Shown here in pieces: positions 43,560 through 51,389 of a stretch of 64,000 nucleotides of DNA. The stretch covers positions 90,933 through 154,932 of the forward strand of contig JBMNGX010000005.1 in NCBI GenBank assembly GCA_050950065.1, in the 5' to 3' direction. The stretch is from JBAYOE01 sp050950065 (GTDB taxonomy: Bacteria; Spirochaetota; Spirochaetia; Sphaerochaetales; Sphaerochaetaceae). Numbering within the stretch: the first letter of the stretch is position 1; every line of letters begins with the position of its first letter. The notes under the pieces were generated by a model. It was given only the letters and a program-made list of their open reading frames with translations. It was not told the DNA's origin and did not search any database. The position numbers were made by a program, and so were the translations under genes.

Positions 43560-45098
43560 ATGAAAAAGTTTCTCAAGCTCCTAACAGGGAGACTTTTTGT
43601 ATTTATCGCACTAATCTTAATCCAAGTAGGGGTTTTGGTGTGGCTTATCAGAAACTTTATGAATGCCACCACCTACTACCTCCCCATATCTTCCCTTTTA
43701 GCTACTATAAGTTTGTTTTACATAGTTAATAGTGATGAAAACCCGATTTTTAAAATAGCTTGGATGTTGGTAATAATGGTTGCTCCAATCTTTGGACTCC
43801 CTTTTTATATCCTCTTTGGAAATAAGAGGGTGGGTAAAAGGGTTGCCTTACAGATGGCTAAATACCAAGAGCACTACGAACGAGAAATACGCTCTGTCTT
43901 ACCAACTCCTTCAAATGAGGTTTTTCAACAACTAAAGGAGTACTCGCCTAACTTAGCACGCCAAGCAAATTACATTGCAAATTTAGCTGGAGCTCCTTTA
44001 TGGGATAACACAGAAGTTGAGTATTACCCCTTAGGGGAGTTGGCTTTTGAAGCTATTTTAGAAGAGGTTAAAAAGGCAAAAAAGTTTATCCTCTTTGAGT
44101 ACTTTATTGTTGAAGAGGGAGAAATGTGGTCATCTATGCTCTCTTTATTAAAAGAGAAAGTTGACCAAGGTGTAGTAGTAAGAATTATGTACGACGATTT
44201 GGGAAGTATAAGAACTCTTCCTCCAGGATACGAAAATGAGCTACGCCAAATGGGCTTTTTAGTTGGAGTCTTTAATAAAATAAAGCCTCACCTAAATGCA
44301 AAGCTTAATTACCGTGATCACCGTAAAATCCTTATCGTCGATGGAGATGTGGGATTCACTGGTGGAATTAACTTTGCTGATGAGTACATAAATAAGAAAA
44401 TAAGATTTGGCCATTGGAAAGATTCAACAGTGATGTTAAAAGGGGATGCCGTTTGGAATTTGACTTTAATGTTTTTCCAACAGTGGGTATTTACAACTAA
44501 TGAAGATATAAGTTTAGCCCAATATGTTCCTAAAAAATCGTACCCCTCTGATGGATTTGTTCAACCCTTTGGTGATAGCCCTTTGGATGGGGAGAATATC
44601 TCAGAACACGCTTATATTCAAATTATTAACCATGCTCAAAAGTATGTTTGGATTACAACTCCCTATTTAATTATAGATACACAAATGATGACAGCTTTAA
44701 ATATAGCAGCTCAAAGTGGAGTTGATGTGCGTATTGTTACCCCCTATTTTCACGACAAGTGGTATGTACACCCAGTAACAAGGGCAAACTACCACTCCCT
44801 TTTAAAATCGGGAGTTAGAATATATGAATATACTCCAGGCTTTATGCACGCAAAGATGTTTGTCAGTGATGATGAAGTGGCAATTGTTGGAACAACCAAC
44901 ATGGACTTTAGATCTTTCTATCTCCACTTTGAGTGTGGAGTTGCTTTTTTCAACTCCTCAATTTCTAAAAAAGTGCGTAACGATATAGCTGATACCATCG
45001 AATTAAGTAAAGAGATTACCCTTTTAGAAGAGGAGTCTTTAACTCTTCCTGTACGTTTTGCTCGCAGCGTTTTAAAACTATTTAGCCCTATAATGTAG
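43560..45098 (+). CDS. cls: Cardiolipin synthase (phospholipase D family)
   Basis: A 512-aa membrane enzyme that joins two phosphatidylglycerols. It has three N-terminal hydrophobic segments (about 10-28, 38-54, 65-85, including PIFGLPFYILFG) and two HKD motifs: DHRKILIVDGDVGFTGGIN (about 253) and HAKMFVSDDEVAIVGTTNMD (about 430). Length is normal. No clear ribosome-binding site directly precedes the ATG, so translation may be coupled to the TPR gene. Its 3' end overlaps the convergent oxidoreductase gene by 11 bp. Confidence 0.93.
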   Translation: MKKFLKLLTGRLFVFIALILIQVGVLVWLIRNFMNATTYYLPISSLLATISLFYIVNSDENPIFKIAWMLVIMVAPIFGLPFYILFGNKRVGKRVALQMAKYQEHYEREIRSVLPTPSNEVFQQLKEYSPNLARQANYIANLAGAPLWDNTEVEYYPLGELAFEAILEEVKKAKKFILFEYFIVEEGEMWSSMLSLLKEKVDQGVVVRIMYDDLGSIRTLPPGYENELRQMGFLVGVFNKIKPHLNAKLNYRDHRKILIVDGDVGFTGGINFADEYINKKIRFGHWKDSTVMLKGDAVWNLTLMFFQQWVFTTNEDISLAQYVPKKSYPSDGFVQPFGDSPLDGENISEHAYIQIINHAQKYVWITTPYLIIDTQMMTALNIAAQSGVDVRIVTPYFHDKWYVHPVTRANYHSLLKSGVRIYEYTPGFMHAKMFVSDDEVAIVGTTNMDFRSFYLHFECGVAFFNSSISKKVRNDIADTIELSKEITLLEEESLTLPVRFARSVLKLFSPIM

Positions 45099-46371
45099 CA
45101 ATGATTCCTTCAGCAACTCTGATTCCTGAAGCCCAAGCTGCAGTTATACCCCGACTAGTACCAGCTCCATCTCCAGCAAAGTAGACATCTTCAGCCACAT
45201 TGAAAAACTGATCTTTATAAACTGGCTTATTGGCATAAAGTTTAATCTCAGGGTAGTACATAATTGTTGAGGGGTGTAAAACACCAGGGACAATTGTATC
45301 TAAGTTCTTCATCGCTTTCCAAATGTCACGCAATATTTTAGCAGGAATTGCCAATGAGATATCTCCTGGACAACAATCTTTTAGTGTTGGTTCAAAGTCA
45401 TAAAGATCTGCATTAAAACTTTTTTCTTTACTTCTACTGCCCATCCTAAAGTCTCCCACCCTTTGCATTAAGGGGCGATTGCCACCCATTAAAGCAGCTT
45501 GAAGACCTAAGTTCTCCCCATAAGCTTGCCCACTAGCTAAAGGGGCTGTGAATTTAACTGTTTTTAAGAGGGCAAAGTTAACAAGGCCATTGTTAGTGTT
45601 GTTTGCTGCAGAGAAGGCATGCCCATTAACTGAGTGCCACTCATCCCCTCTACTTGTTGTATAACGCTCTTTAACTACGTGGGCTTTTCCACTGTTTGTA
45701 CAAAAGGTTCTAACCTTGTTGGGAAAGTAGAATTTTGGATCGTAGTAATCTAAAACAATAGGATAATAGTCAACCTTAGTCTCAATGCGAACACCAATAT
45801 CAACAATATTGTCGATGAATGGGACATTTAGCCTTTTCATTACCCCTTGCAAAAAGTGAAAGCCACTTCTTCCTGGAGCTACAACCAATTTTTGAAAACT
45901 AATATCTCTTTTGTCTGTGGTAATTGTTTTATTGGTATTGTCGACACTGATCATTCTCTCTCCTAAAGAAAGATCAACTCCCAGTTCATCTAATTCTGCT
46001 AAAAGTTTTTTAATTAATTTTAGTCCCCCATCAGTACCTAGATGGGATTGTTTGATATCAACAAGTTGACTATTTAATCTTTGTGCTCTTTTTTGATAAA
46101 CCTCTAAATTGTTTTTTTCTAAAATTTCAGGTTTTAAAACCCTAATAACTTCATCAAGGTAGTGATCTGCTTGCTCTTTATTCCAATACTCATCGGGAAA
46201 GCCTATGGGGTAGGTGAAATTCATTTTACAATCGTTACGCATTCCCCCAGTGGAGAATCTCATTTGATCTAATATTGTGATACTCAAGTCTTTTTTCTTA
46301 GCGGCTAATTCGAAGGCAACTGCCATACCAGCAGGACCTGAACCCACTATCACTACGTCGTACTTATCCAC
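45088..46371 (-). CDS. FAD-dependent oxidoreductase of unknown substrate
   Basis: A 427-aa protein with an N-terminal dinucleotide-binding motif VIVGSGPAGMAVAFELAAKK (residues 6-25) and a C-terminal FAD motif VYFAGDGAGTSRGITAAWASG (about 396-416). It resembles NAD(P)/FAD-dependent dehydrogenases of the uncharacterised COG2509 type. GTG start after AAGGAGAG. It follows the amino-acid ABC transporter genes in the same direction with a 13-bp gap and may be part of that operon, though the metabolic link is unclear. Confidence 0.8.
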   Translation of the reverse strand: MDKYDVVIVGSGPAGMAVAFELAAKKKDLSITILDQMRFSTGGMRNDCKMNFTYPIGFPDEYWNKEQADHYLDEVIRVLKPEILEKNNLEVYQKRAQRLNSQLVDIKQSHLGTDGGLKLIKKLLAELDELGVDLSLGERMISVDNTNKTITTDKRDISFQKLVVAPGRSGFHFLQGVMKRLNVPFIDNIVDIGVRIETKVDYYPIVLDYYDPKFYFPNKVRTFCTNSGKAHVVKERYTTSRGDEWHSVNGHAFSAANNTNNGLVNFALLKTVKFTAPLASGQAYGENLGLQAALMGGNRPLMQRVGDFRMGSRSKEKSFNADLYDFEPTLKDCCPGDISLAIPAKILRDIWKAMKNLDTIVPGVLHPSTIMYYPEIKLYANKPVYKDQFFNVAEDVYFAGDGAGTSRGITAAWASGIRVAEGIIATL

Positions 46372-46384
46372 AGTACTCTCCTTA

Positions 46385-47146
46385 CTAATTTGAAAAACGG
46401 CTTAAAAATTTTGCTGTGCGTTTGTTAGTGGAGTTGTTGAATATTGATTCAGGGGTCCCTTTTTCAATAATAACTCCATCATCCATGAATATAACAGATT
46501 TTGAGATATCGCGGGCAAAAGCCATCTCGTGTGTTACAACCATCATGGTCATATTCTCTTGTGCTAACTCTTTAATGACTGTTAAAATCTCCCCTGTGAG
46601 CTCTGGATCAAGAGCACTTGTGGGTTCATCAAAACAAAGTACATCGGGTTTTAAAGCCAAAGCTCGTGCGATTGAGACTCTTTGTTGTTGCCCCCCAGAG
46701 AGTTGGTAGGGGTAAGAATGTGCTTTAGAGCTCAAATCCATCTTCTTTAGAAGCTGGTAAGCTATTTCAGCAGCTTCCTCTTTTGAGGCTTTTAAAACGT
46801 GCATTTGAGCTTCAGTAATATTTCTCAATACTGAGAAGTGGGGAAAAAGGTTGAAGTTTTGAAATACAAGGCCAACTCTTAATCTTATACGGGCTAAGGT
46901 TTGTTTATTTGCATAAACAACTTCCTCTTTTTCATTTGTTGTTGCTAAAGTATCATCTCCAATTTTTATTGTTCCACTATCTATTTTTTCTAAGTTTGTA
47001 ATACAGCGCAACAAAGTAGATTTTCCTGAACCTGATGGACCAATGATGGAGAGTACTTCCCCTTTTTCTAAAGAGAACGAGATATCCTTTAAGACCTTAA
47101 GAGATGAGAAAGATTTGTTTACATTTTCTAGTGTAATAATTGGCAC
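46385..47146 (-). CDS. Polar amino-acid ABC transporter ATPase
   Basis: A 253-aa ATPase of the GlnQ/HisP group. Walker A GPSGSGKST (about 35-43), Q-loop LVFQNFNLFPHFSVL, signature LSGGQQQRVSIARAL (about 148), Walker B VLCFDEPTSALDPE, and the switch region VVTHEMAFARDI. It drives uptake with the permease and binding protein upstream. An ARG box at the operon head suggests arginine, ornithine or a related basic amino acid. Confidence 0.92.
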   Translation of the reverse strand: MPIITLENVNKSFSSLKVLKDISFSLEKGEVLSIIGPSGSGKSTLLRCITNLEKIDSGTIKIGDDTLATTNEKEEVVYANKQTLARIRLRVGLVFQNFNLFPHFSVLRNITEAQMHVLKASKEEAAEIAYQLLKKMDLSSKAHSYPYQLSGGQQQRVSIARALALKPDVLCFDEPTSALDPELTGEILTVIKELAQENMTMMVVTHEMAFARDISKSVIFMDDGVIIEKGTPESIFNNSTNKRTAKFLSRFSN

Positions 47147-47161
47147 TTAAAAGATCTCCTG

Positions 47162-47797
47162 TTACCTGTAGTAATCCAACTTTCGTTCAATCAAATCAAA
47201 ACTTTTTGAGACAATAGCGTTCATCACAAAATAAAAAATACCAGCTATAAAAATTGGCATCGTTGAAAATTGCCTGGCTGAAGCATTTTGGGCAACTCTA
47301 AAGAGCTCTGCAACCCCAATGGTTTGAGCTAAGGCAGTATCTTTAACTAAGGTAATCACCTCATTTCCCATCGCTGGCATTATTCTTTTAATAACTTGTG
47401 GCATCACAACGTGGGTGAAGGTGTGCACCTTTGAAAATCCTAAAACAGAGGCAGCTTCCAATTGGCCTTGATCAATGCTTTGTATTCCCCCTCTATATAT
47501 TTCAGCATAGTAAGCTGCGTAGTTAATTGAGTAGGCGATAATCACAGCAGTGAAACGATCAGTGGAAGAGCCAAAGATGTAATAAGGGGCAAAATAGACA
47601 AAGATTAGTTGTAAAATTAAAGGGGTGCCCCTCATTATCATGATATAGCCATTAACTAATGAACTAACAATTTTATATTTACTCATTCTCCCTTTAGCAA
47701 CTAAAAGTCCTAAAGGTAAAGAGAATAGGAGGGTGAGAAAAAATATGCGCAATGAGACTACAGTTCCACTTAACATTAATGCGACTAGTTTTCCCAC
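47162..47797 (-). CDS. Polar amino-acid ABC transporter permease
   Basis: A 211-aa HisM/GlnP-type permease with about five membrane helices and the EAA-loop region YRGGIQSIDQGQLEAASVLGFSK (about 100-122). It opens with GTG, and it lies 11 bp after the binding-protein gene. Probably a homodimer in the transporter, since only one permease gene is present. Confidence 0.92.
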   Translation of the reverse strand: MGKLVALMLSGTVVSLRIFFLTLLFSLPLGLLVAKGRMSKYKIVSSLVNGYIMIMRGTPLILQLIFVYFAPYYIFGSSTDRFTAVIIAYSINYAAYYAEIYRGGIQSIDQGQLEAASVLGFSKVHTFTHVVMPQVIKRIMPAMGNEVITLVKDTALAQTIGVAELFRVAQNASARQFSTMPIFIAGIFYFVMNAIVSKSFDLIERKLDYYR

Positions 47798-47808
47798 CTA
47801 AAAGCCCC

Positions 47809-48618
47809 TTATTTTCCTACAACGGTGATATCAGTTCCAAACCAAACAGTTGAGATTTCAGCTAAGGTTCCATCATTAGCCATTGCTAAAAGTTGTTTTT
47901 GAACCTCATCTCTTAAAGCTTGATCATTTTTTCTAAAACCAATTCCATACTCTTCTGTTGATAAGTGTTCATCTAAGATTCTAAAATCTTTACCACTCCG
48001 TTGAATGTTATCAACTGCAACAAATAGATCTAAGACAACAGCATCAACACCACCAATCTCCAAATCCATTAAAGCAGTTAAGTTCTCTTTAAATTCAACA
48101 ACCTCATTTAAGGAGTTGGCAAACTCAATGTTTCCATAAACAGCATCGGAGGCGCTAGAACCTGCTTGGATTCCAACTTTTTTATTGGCTAAGCTTTTTA
48201 AAGTGGTGTAAGAGGAGTCGTTTCTAACAACTGCAACTTGGGCGTTATCAACATAAGGATCTGTGAAATTAACAACTTTCTTACGCTCTTCAGTCATTGT
48301 AAAGCCGTTCCAAATACAATCGATGTTTCCAGTATTAAGCTCTTGTACGTTTGCATTCCAATCAATTGGTTGAAGCTTTAACCCAACCCCCATTCTTTTT
48401 GTAACTTCTTTAGCTAGATCAATATCAAAACCGACGATTTCGTTGTTTTCATCTCTATAACCCATTGGTGGGAAAGAATCATCTAAACCCAATACAAAAA
48501 CACCTTTTTCAACAACTTTCTCTAAAGAGCGATCAACACCCGACTCTTTTGAACCAGCAGCAGTTACAAGTGAAATAGTAAGAAACACCATAACCAACAC
48601 CAAAGCAACTTTTTTCAT
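47809..48618 (-). CDS. Amino-acid ABC transporter substrate-binding protein
   Basis: A 269-aa periplasmic binding protein of family 3: signal peptide MKKVALVLVMVFLTISLVTAA, then FVLGLDDSFPPMGYRDENNEIVGFDIDLAKEV (about 41-72), DCIWNGFTMTEERKK, and the hinge region KKVGIQAGSSASDAV. The DDSFPPMGYRD and GFDIDLAKE motifs fit polar or basic amino acids. First gene of the operon, divergent from oadB, behind an ARG box. Confidence 0.9.
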   Translation of the reverse strand: MKKVALVLVMVFLTISLVTAAGSKESGVDRSLEKVVEKGVFVLGLDDSFPPMGYRDENNEIVGFDIDLAKEVTKRMGVGLKLQPIDWNANVQELNTGNIDCIWNGFTMTEERKKVVNFTDPYVDNAQVAVVRNDSSYTTLKSLANKKVGIQAGSSASDAVYGNIEFANSLNEVVEFKENLTALMDLEIGGVDAVVLDLFVAVDNIQRSGKDFRILDEHLSTEEYGIGFRKNDQALRDEVQKQLLAMANDGTLAEISTVWFGTDITVVGK

Positions 48619-48660
48619 AAAATAGGCCCCTTTTTAATAAAACATTTTCTAACAAATGGC

Positions 48661-48689
48661 ATAATAAGATGTTTTGATTCTTTTGGAAA
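48661..48689 (-). promoter_or_regulatory. Promoter of the amino-acid ABC transporter operon
   Basis: Minus-strand TTTCCA (48684-48689), 17 bp, TATTAT (48661-48666). The ARG box at 48696-48713 lies just upstream of this -35. Confidence 0.5.
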
Positions 48690-48695
48690 GGGTGT

Positions 48696-48713
48696 TATGC
48701 ATAAATATACATA
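48696..48713. promoter_or_regulatory. ARG box between the amino-acid ABC operon and oadB
   Basis: TATGCATAAATATACATA differs by one base from argC ARG box 1, and the following AAA is shared as well. It sits in the divergent promoter region, 6 bp upstream of the transporter's -35 and 20 bp upstream of the oadB -35. Confidence 0.7.
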
Positions 48714-48733
48714 AAAACGTATATTTGGTTTTA

Positions 48734-48763
48734 TTGACCGGAGGGTAAAGAGGGTGGTATATT
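48734..48763 (+). promoter_or_regulatory. oadB promoter
   Basis: TTGACC (48734-48739), 18 bp, TATATT (48758-48763); a short leader with AAGGGGGAA precedes the ATG at 48788. Confidence 0.6.
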
Positions 48764-48787
48764 CATCTCAGACTCTAAGGGGGAATA

Positions 48788-49927
48788 ATGGGATATTTAT
48801 TAAATGGCCTTATGGCAACTACTTGGCAACAACTAGTTATGTTTTTAGTGGGCGCTTTTTTAATCTATTTGGCCTATGCAAAGAAGTTGGAGCCAGCTCT
48901 TTTGTTACCAATGGGTTTTGGGGCAATTTTGGTTAACATCCCCTTTAGTGGAGCTATGAATACAACTATTGTTGGAATAGGGGAAGTTACTGGAATATTG
49001 GAGTGGCTTTTTGATATTGGAATTGCCCAATCAGAGGCATTGCCACTTTTGTTATTTGTAGGAATTGGGGCAATGATCGACTTTGGTCCACTGTTAAGTA
49101 ATCCCCGTTTAATCTTATTTGGAGCTGCTGCCCAATTTGGAATTTTTGCAACTATTATAATTGCAGTATTGTTGGGCTTCCCATTAAAAGATGCAGCTTC
49201 AATTGGAATCATTGGAGCAGCTGATGGTCCCACCTCTATATTAGTCTCCCAAGTCTTTAGAAGTGATTACATGGGGGCAATTGCAGTAGCAGCTTACTCC
49301 TATATGGCACTAGTGCCAATCATCCAGCCTTTTGCTATTAAGTTGGTTACCACTAAAAAAGAGCGTCAAATAAGGATGAGTTACAACCCAAAATCGGTCT
49401 CTAGAATGACTCGCTTAGTTTTTCCAATTGTGGTAACTATGGTGGCAGGTTATGTAGCCCCTGCATCTGTATCGTTAGTTGGATTGTTGATGTTTGGAAA
49501 CCTAATAAGAGAGTCGTTAGTTTTAGAGAGTTTAAGCGAGACTGCCCAAAATGTTTTGGCAAACTTAATAACCCTCTTTTTAGGGATAACTGTTGCTTCC
49601 ACTATGGTTGCTGAGCGATTTGTCCGATTAGAGACAATGCTAATAATGTTTTTAGGTTTAATTGCATTCATCTTTGACTCCATTGGTGGAGTGATGTTTG
49701 CAAAGTTGTTAAATCTTTTTAGTAAAAACAAAGTTAACCCCATGATAGGTGCTGCTGGAATAAGTGCCTTCCCAATGTCAGCCCGTGTTATTCAGAGAAT
49801 GGGCTTAGAAGCAGATAGTCAAAACCACCTTTTGATGCATGCTGTTGGTGCTAACGTGGCAGGTCAAATTGCCTCGGTAGTTGCAGGTGGAGTTATTTTG
49901 GGCCTTGTCCCCCAAATGTTAATTTAG
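48788..49927 (+). CDS. oadB: Sodium-pumping decarboxylase beta subunit (OadB/GcdB family)
   Basis: A 379-aa polytopic membrane protein. It has LLPMGFGAILVNIP and ALPLLLFVGIGAMIDFGPLLSNP near the start, and the Na+-site motif GAADGPTSI (about residues 146-154), hallmarks of the beta subunit of oxaloacetate, glutaryl-CoA or methylmalonyl-CoA decarboxylases. These subunits couple decarboxylation of carboxybiotin to Na+ export. The carboxyltransferase (alpha) and biotin carrier are not nearby; only a short gamma-like gene follows. Confidence 0.9.
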   Translation: MGYLLNGLMATTWQQLVMFLVGAFLIYLAYAKKLEPALLLPMGFGAILVNIPFSGAMNTTIVGIGEVTGILEWLFDIGIAQSEALPLLLFVGIGAMIDFGPLLSNPRLILFGAAAQFGIFATIIIAVLLGFPLKDAASIGIIGAADGPTSILVSQVFRSDYMGAIAVAAYSYMALVPIIQPFAIKLVTTKKERQIRMSYNPKSVSRMTRLVFPIVVTMVAGYVAPASVSLVGLLMFGNLIRESLVLESLSETAQNVLANLITLFLGITVASTMVAERFVRLETMLIMFLGLIAFIFDSIGGVMFAKLLNLFSKNKVNPMIGAAGISAFPMSARVIQRMGLEADSQNHLLMHAVGANVAGQIASVVAGGVILGLVPQMLI

Positions 49928-49936
49928 GAGAGAAAA

Positions 49937-50062
49937 ATGAGTTTACCACTACGTCAATCGTTGACTCTTTTATGGCAGGGGATGGGTGCGATTTTTATTG
50001 TAATCTTTTTAATCTACATAGTGATGTTAATCTTGCCCAAAATATTTAAGGATAAGAAGTAG
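49937..50062 (+). CDS. OadG-like small gamma subunit
   Basis: A 41-aa membrane peptide with AGGAGAG before its ATG, starting 9 nt after oadB. One hydrophobic helix (LTLLWQGMGAIFIVIFLIYI, about residues 9-28, extending to LIL at 31-33) and a basic tail (KIFKDKK) match OadG-family gamma subunits, which anchor and assemble the Na+-pumping decarboxylase. It is shorter than typical OadG (about 80 aa) and lacks the linker and C-terminal zinc-binding part, so it may only stabilise OadB. Confidence 0.7.
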   Translation: MSLPLRQSLTLLWQGMGAIFIVIFLIYIVMLILPKIFKDKK

Positions 50063-50072
50063 AGCGCTCTCG

Positions 50073-50101
50073 TTGTAGCTCTTTAAAGCACGTGTTATAA
50101 T
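50073..50101 (+). promoter_or_regulatory. mntR-like gene promoter
   Basis: TTGTAG (50073-50078), 17 bp, consensus TATAAT (50096-50101); an AAAGGAG site precedes the ATG at 50131. Confidence 0.75.
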
Positions 50102-50130
50102 CGGCTGTTGATATTAAAGGAGTTAACAAG

Positions 50131-50505
50131 ATGCGTGAGTCGGGTGAAGACTACCTAGAGGCAGTTTTAGAGCTTGAGCAAGAGCTTAAAGAGGTTCGTA
50201 TAACCGATGTTGCCAATAAACTCAAAGTTACAAAACCGAGTGTTTCAAGGGCAATGAAGAACCTCCAAGCTGATGGATATATTGAGCAAGAGAGTTACGG
50301 AACTATTGAACTTACTGAAAAGGGGAGAGTAAAAGCTGCCCAAGTTTATAAAAGACATAAGACTTTAACCCACTTTTTGGCAAATGTTTTAGGGGTGAGC
50401 TTTGAGACTGCAGAGAGTGATGCCTGTAGGATGGAGCACATCTTAAGTAACGAAACAATGGAAAAATTGAGCGCTTTTGTTGATAAAAACAGTCCTGATG
50501 CATAA
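50131..50505 (+). CDS. DtxR/MntR-type metal-dependent transcriptional regulator, short form
   Basis: A 124-aa protein. The winged helix is ITDVANKLKVTKPSVSRAMKNLQADGYIEQE (about 24-54), followed by the dimerisation region with metal ligands of MntR type (ACRMEHILSNETMEKL, about 98-113; glutamate and histidine present). It lacks the C-terminal SH3-like domain of DtxR, as MntR does. It should sense Mn2+ (or Fe2+) and repress uptake genes; no obvious metal importer is adjacent apart from the ZIP gene 8 kb away. Confidence 0.85.
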   Translation: MRESGEDYLEAVLELEQELKEVRITDVANKLKVTKPSVSRAMKNLQADGYIEQESYGTIELTEKGRVKAAQVYKRHKTLTHFLANVLGVSFETAESDACRMEHILSNETMEKLSAFVDKNSPDA

Positions 50506-50524
50506 ATTTTGTATAAATATTGAT

Positions 50525-50553
50525 TAAATGTCACCCTGTGTAGTTGACATTTA
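50525..50553. promoter_or_regulatory. 9-bp inverted repeat overlapping the -35 of the ilv-leu promoter
   Basis: TAAATGTCA (50525-50533) and TGACATTTA (50545-50553), spacer 11 bp. The right arm contains the -35 TTGACA. It starts 20 bp after the mntR-like stop, so it may be an operator or a weak terminator of that gene. Confidence 0.45.
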
Positions 50554-50572
50554 TTTGCCTGCTGTATACAAC
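50544..50572 (+). promoter_or_regulatory. Branched-chain amino-acid operon promoter
   Basis: Consensus TTGACA (50544-50549), 17 bp, TACAAC (50567-50572; TATACA two bases earlier is an alternative). RNA would start near 50580, about 25 nt before the leader peptide. Confidence 0.7.
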
Positions 50573-50603
50573 AGTTACTACTTAGTAATTAAAGGAGCTA
50601 GGA

Positions 50604-50744
50604 ATGAAAACGGTAGGGAAGCAACAAAAGAGAAATTATAATAATAATTTTGTTAATCCTGTTTTATCTGTTTCAAATATTATCCTCCCTTCTTTAGTAA
50701 TACTTGTATCTCTAATCATTCTAGTAAATCTAATTATTCTCTAG
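50604..50744 (+). CDS. Ile/Leu/Val-rich leader peptide of the ilv-leu operon
   Basis: A 46-codon open frame begins at ATG 50604, 6 nt after a strong AAAGGAG. In the last 27 codons 20 are Ile, Leu or Val, and 14 of the last 16 are, including the runs IIL, LVILV, LIILV and LIIL. It is the first translated frame after the promoter, and a set of competing hairpins begins right at its stop codon. This is the arrangement of enteric ilv and leu attenuators, where ribosomes stalled for charged tRNA change the RNA fold. An alternative is a tiny membrane peptide. Confidence 0.75.
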   Translation: MKTVGKQQKRNYNNNFVNPVLSVSNIILPSLVILVSLIILVNLIIL

Positions 50745-50802
50745 TCCACGGGTATACCGATTTAGGTGCAGCCGTGGAACCATTGTTCTACGGCAAATCG
50801 GT
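50745..50802 (+). promoter_or_regulatory. Putative attenuator: mutually exclusive hairpins before ilvN
   Basis: Segment 1 TCCACGG (50745-50751, touching the leader stop) can pair with segment 2 CCGTGGA (50772-50778). Alternatively segment 2 GCCGTGGAAC (50771-50780) pairs with segment 3 GTTCTACGGC (50785-50794), 10 bp with a CATT loop, extended by ACCGATTT/AAATCGGT (50756-50763 with 50795-50802). A ribosome finishing the leader would cover segment 1 and favour 2:3; one stalled earlier would free 1 to pair with 2. No T-run follows, so the output could be Rho-dependent or translational. I see no T-box motif. Confidence 0.6.
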
Positions 50803-50861
50803 GTAACCATATATATAAAAAAATTAGCACCAAAGACCTTTTTAGGGGGGGGAAGTAGAAG

Positions 50862-51371
50862 ATGGAACGGTACACATTGGGTATTTTGGTAAACAACAGT
50901 CCTGGAGTTTTAAGTCGCGTAGTTGGACTTTTTAGTCGTCGCGGTTACAACATCGATAGTCTGTCGGTAGGAGAAACTGAAGATCCCAAAATTAGCCGCA
51001 TAACAATTGTTGTCACAGGCGATCGTCAGATTGTTGAACAAATTCAAAAACAAGTTGCTAAATTAATTGATGTATTGAAAGTTATTGAACTCACATTACA
51101 AGGATCGTTGCAATACGAATTGCTCCTTGTGAAAGTTAAAACAAATGCTAAAAACAGAGCTTCTGTTGTAGAACTTTCAGAGATCTTCAAAGCGAAGATT
51201 GTTGATGTGACTGAATCAACCCTTACCATCAGAATGACAGGAAATATGGATAAAATTGCCTCTTTCTTACACTTAGTTAGACCATACGGAATAGCTGAGC
51301 TTAGCCGTACTGGTACTACTGCTATGGAAAGAGGAAGCCAGTTGATGATAAACCACGCAGATGAGTTATAA
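50862..51371 (+). CDS. ilvN: Acetolactate synthase small (regulatory) subunit
   Basis: A 169-aa protein with an N-terminal ACT domain (LGILVNNSPGVLSRVVGLFSRRGYNIDSLSVG, about 5-36) that binds valine, and the C-terminal domain typical of AHAS small subunits. It activates and gives feedback inhibition to the large subunit, which is encoded 8 kb downstream as the last gene. Its upstream region carries eight G residues (50845-50852), with the run about 9 nt before the ATG. Confidence 0.95.
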   Translation: MERYTLGILVNNSPGVLSRVVGLFSRRGYNIDSLSVGETEDPKISRITIVVTGDRQIVEQIQKQVAKLIDVLKVIELTLQGSLQYELLLVKVKTNAKNRASVVELSEIFKAKIVDVTESTLTIRMTGNMDKIASFLHLVRPYGIAELSRTGTTAMERGSQLMINHADEL

Positions 51372-51389
51372 AAGGAAGGAGTATAGAGA

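Noticed and set aside
50758..50832. T-box riboswitch before ilvN
   Set aside because: The conserved T-box bulge (AGGGTGG-ACCGCG) and specifier loop are not present; the leader peptide explains the region better.
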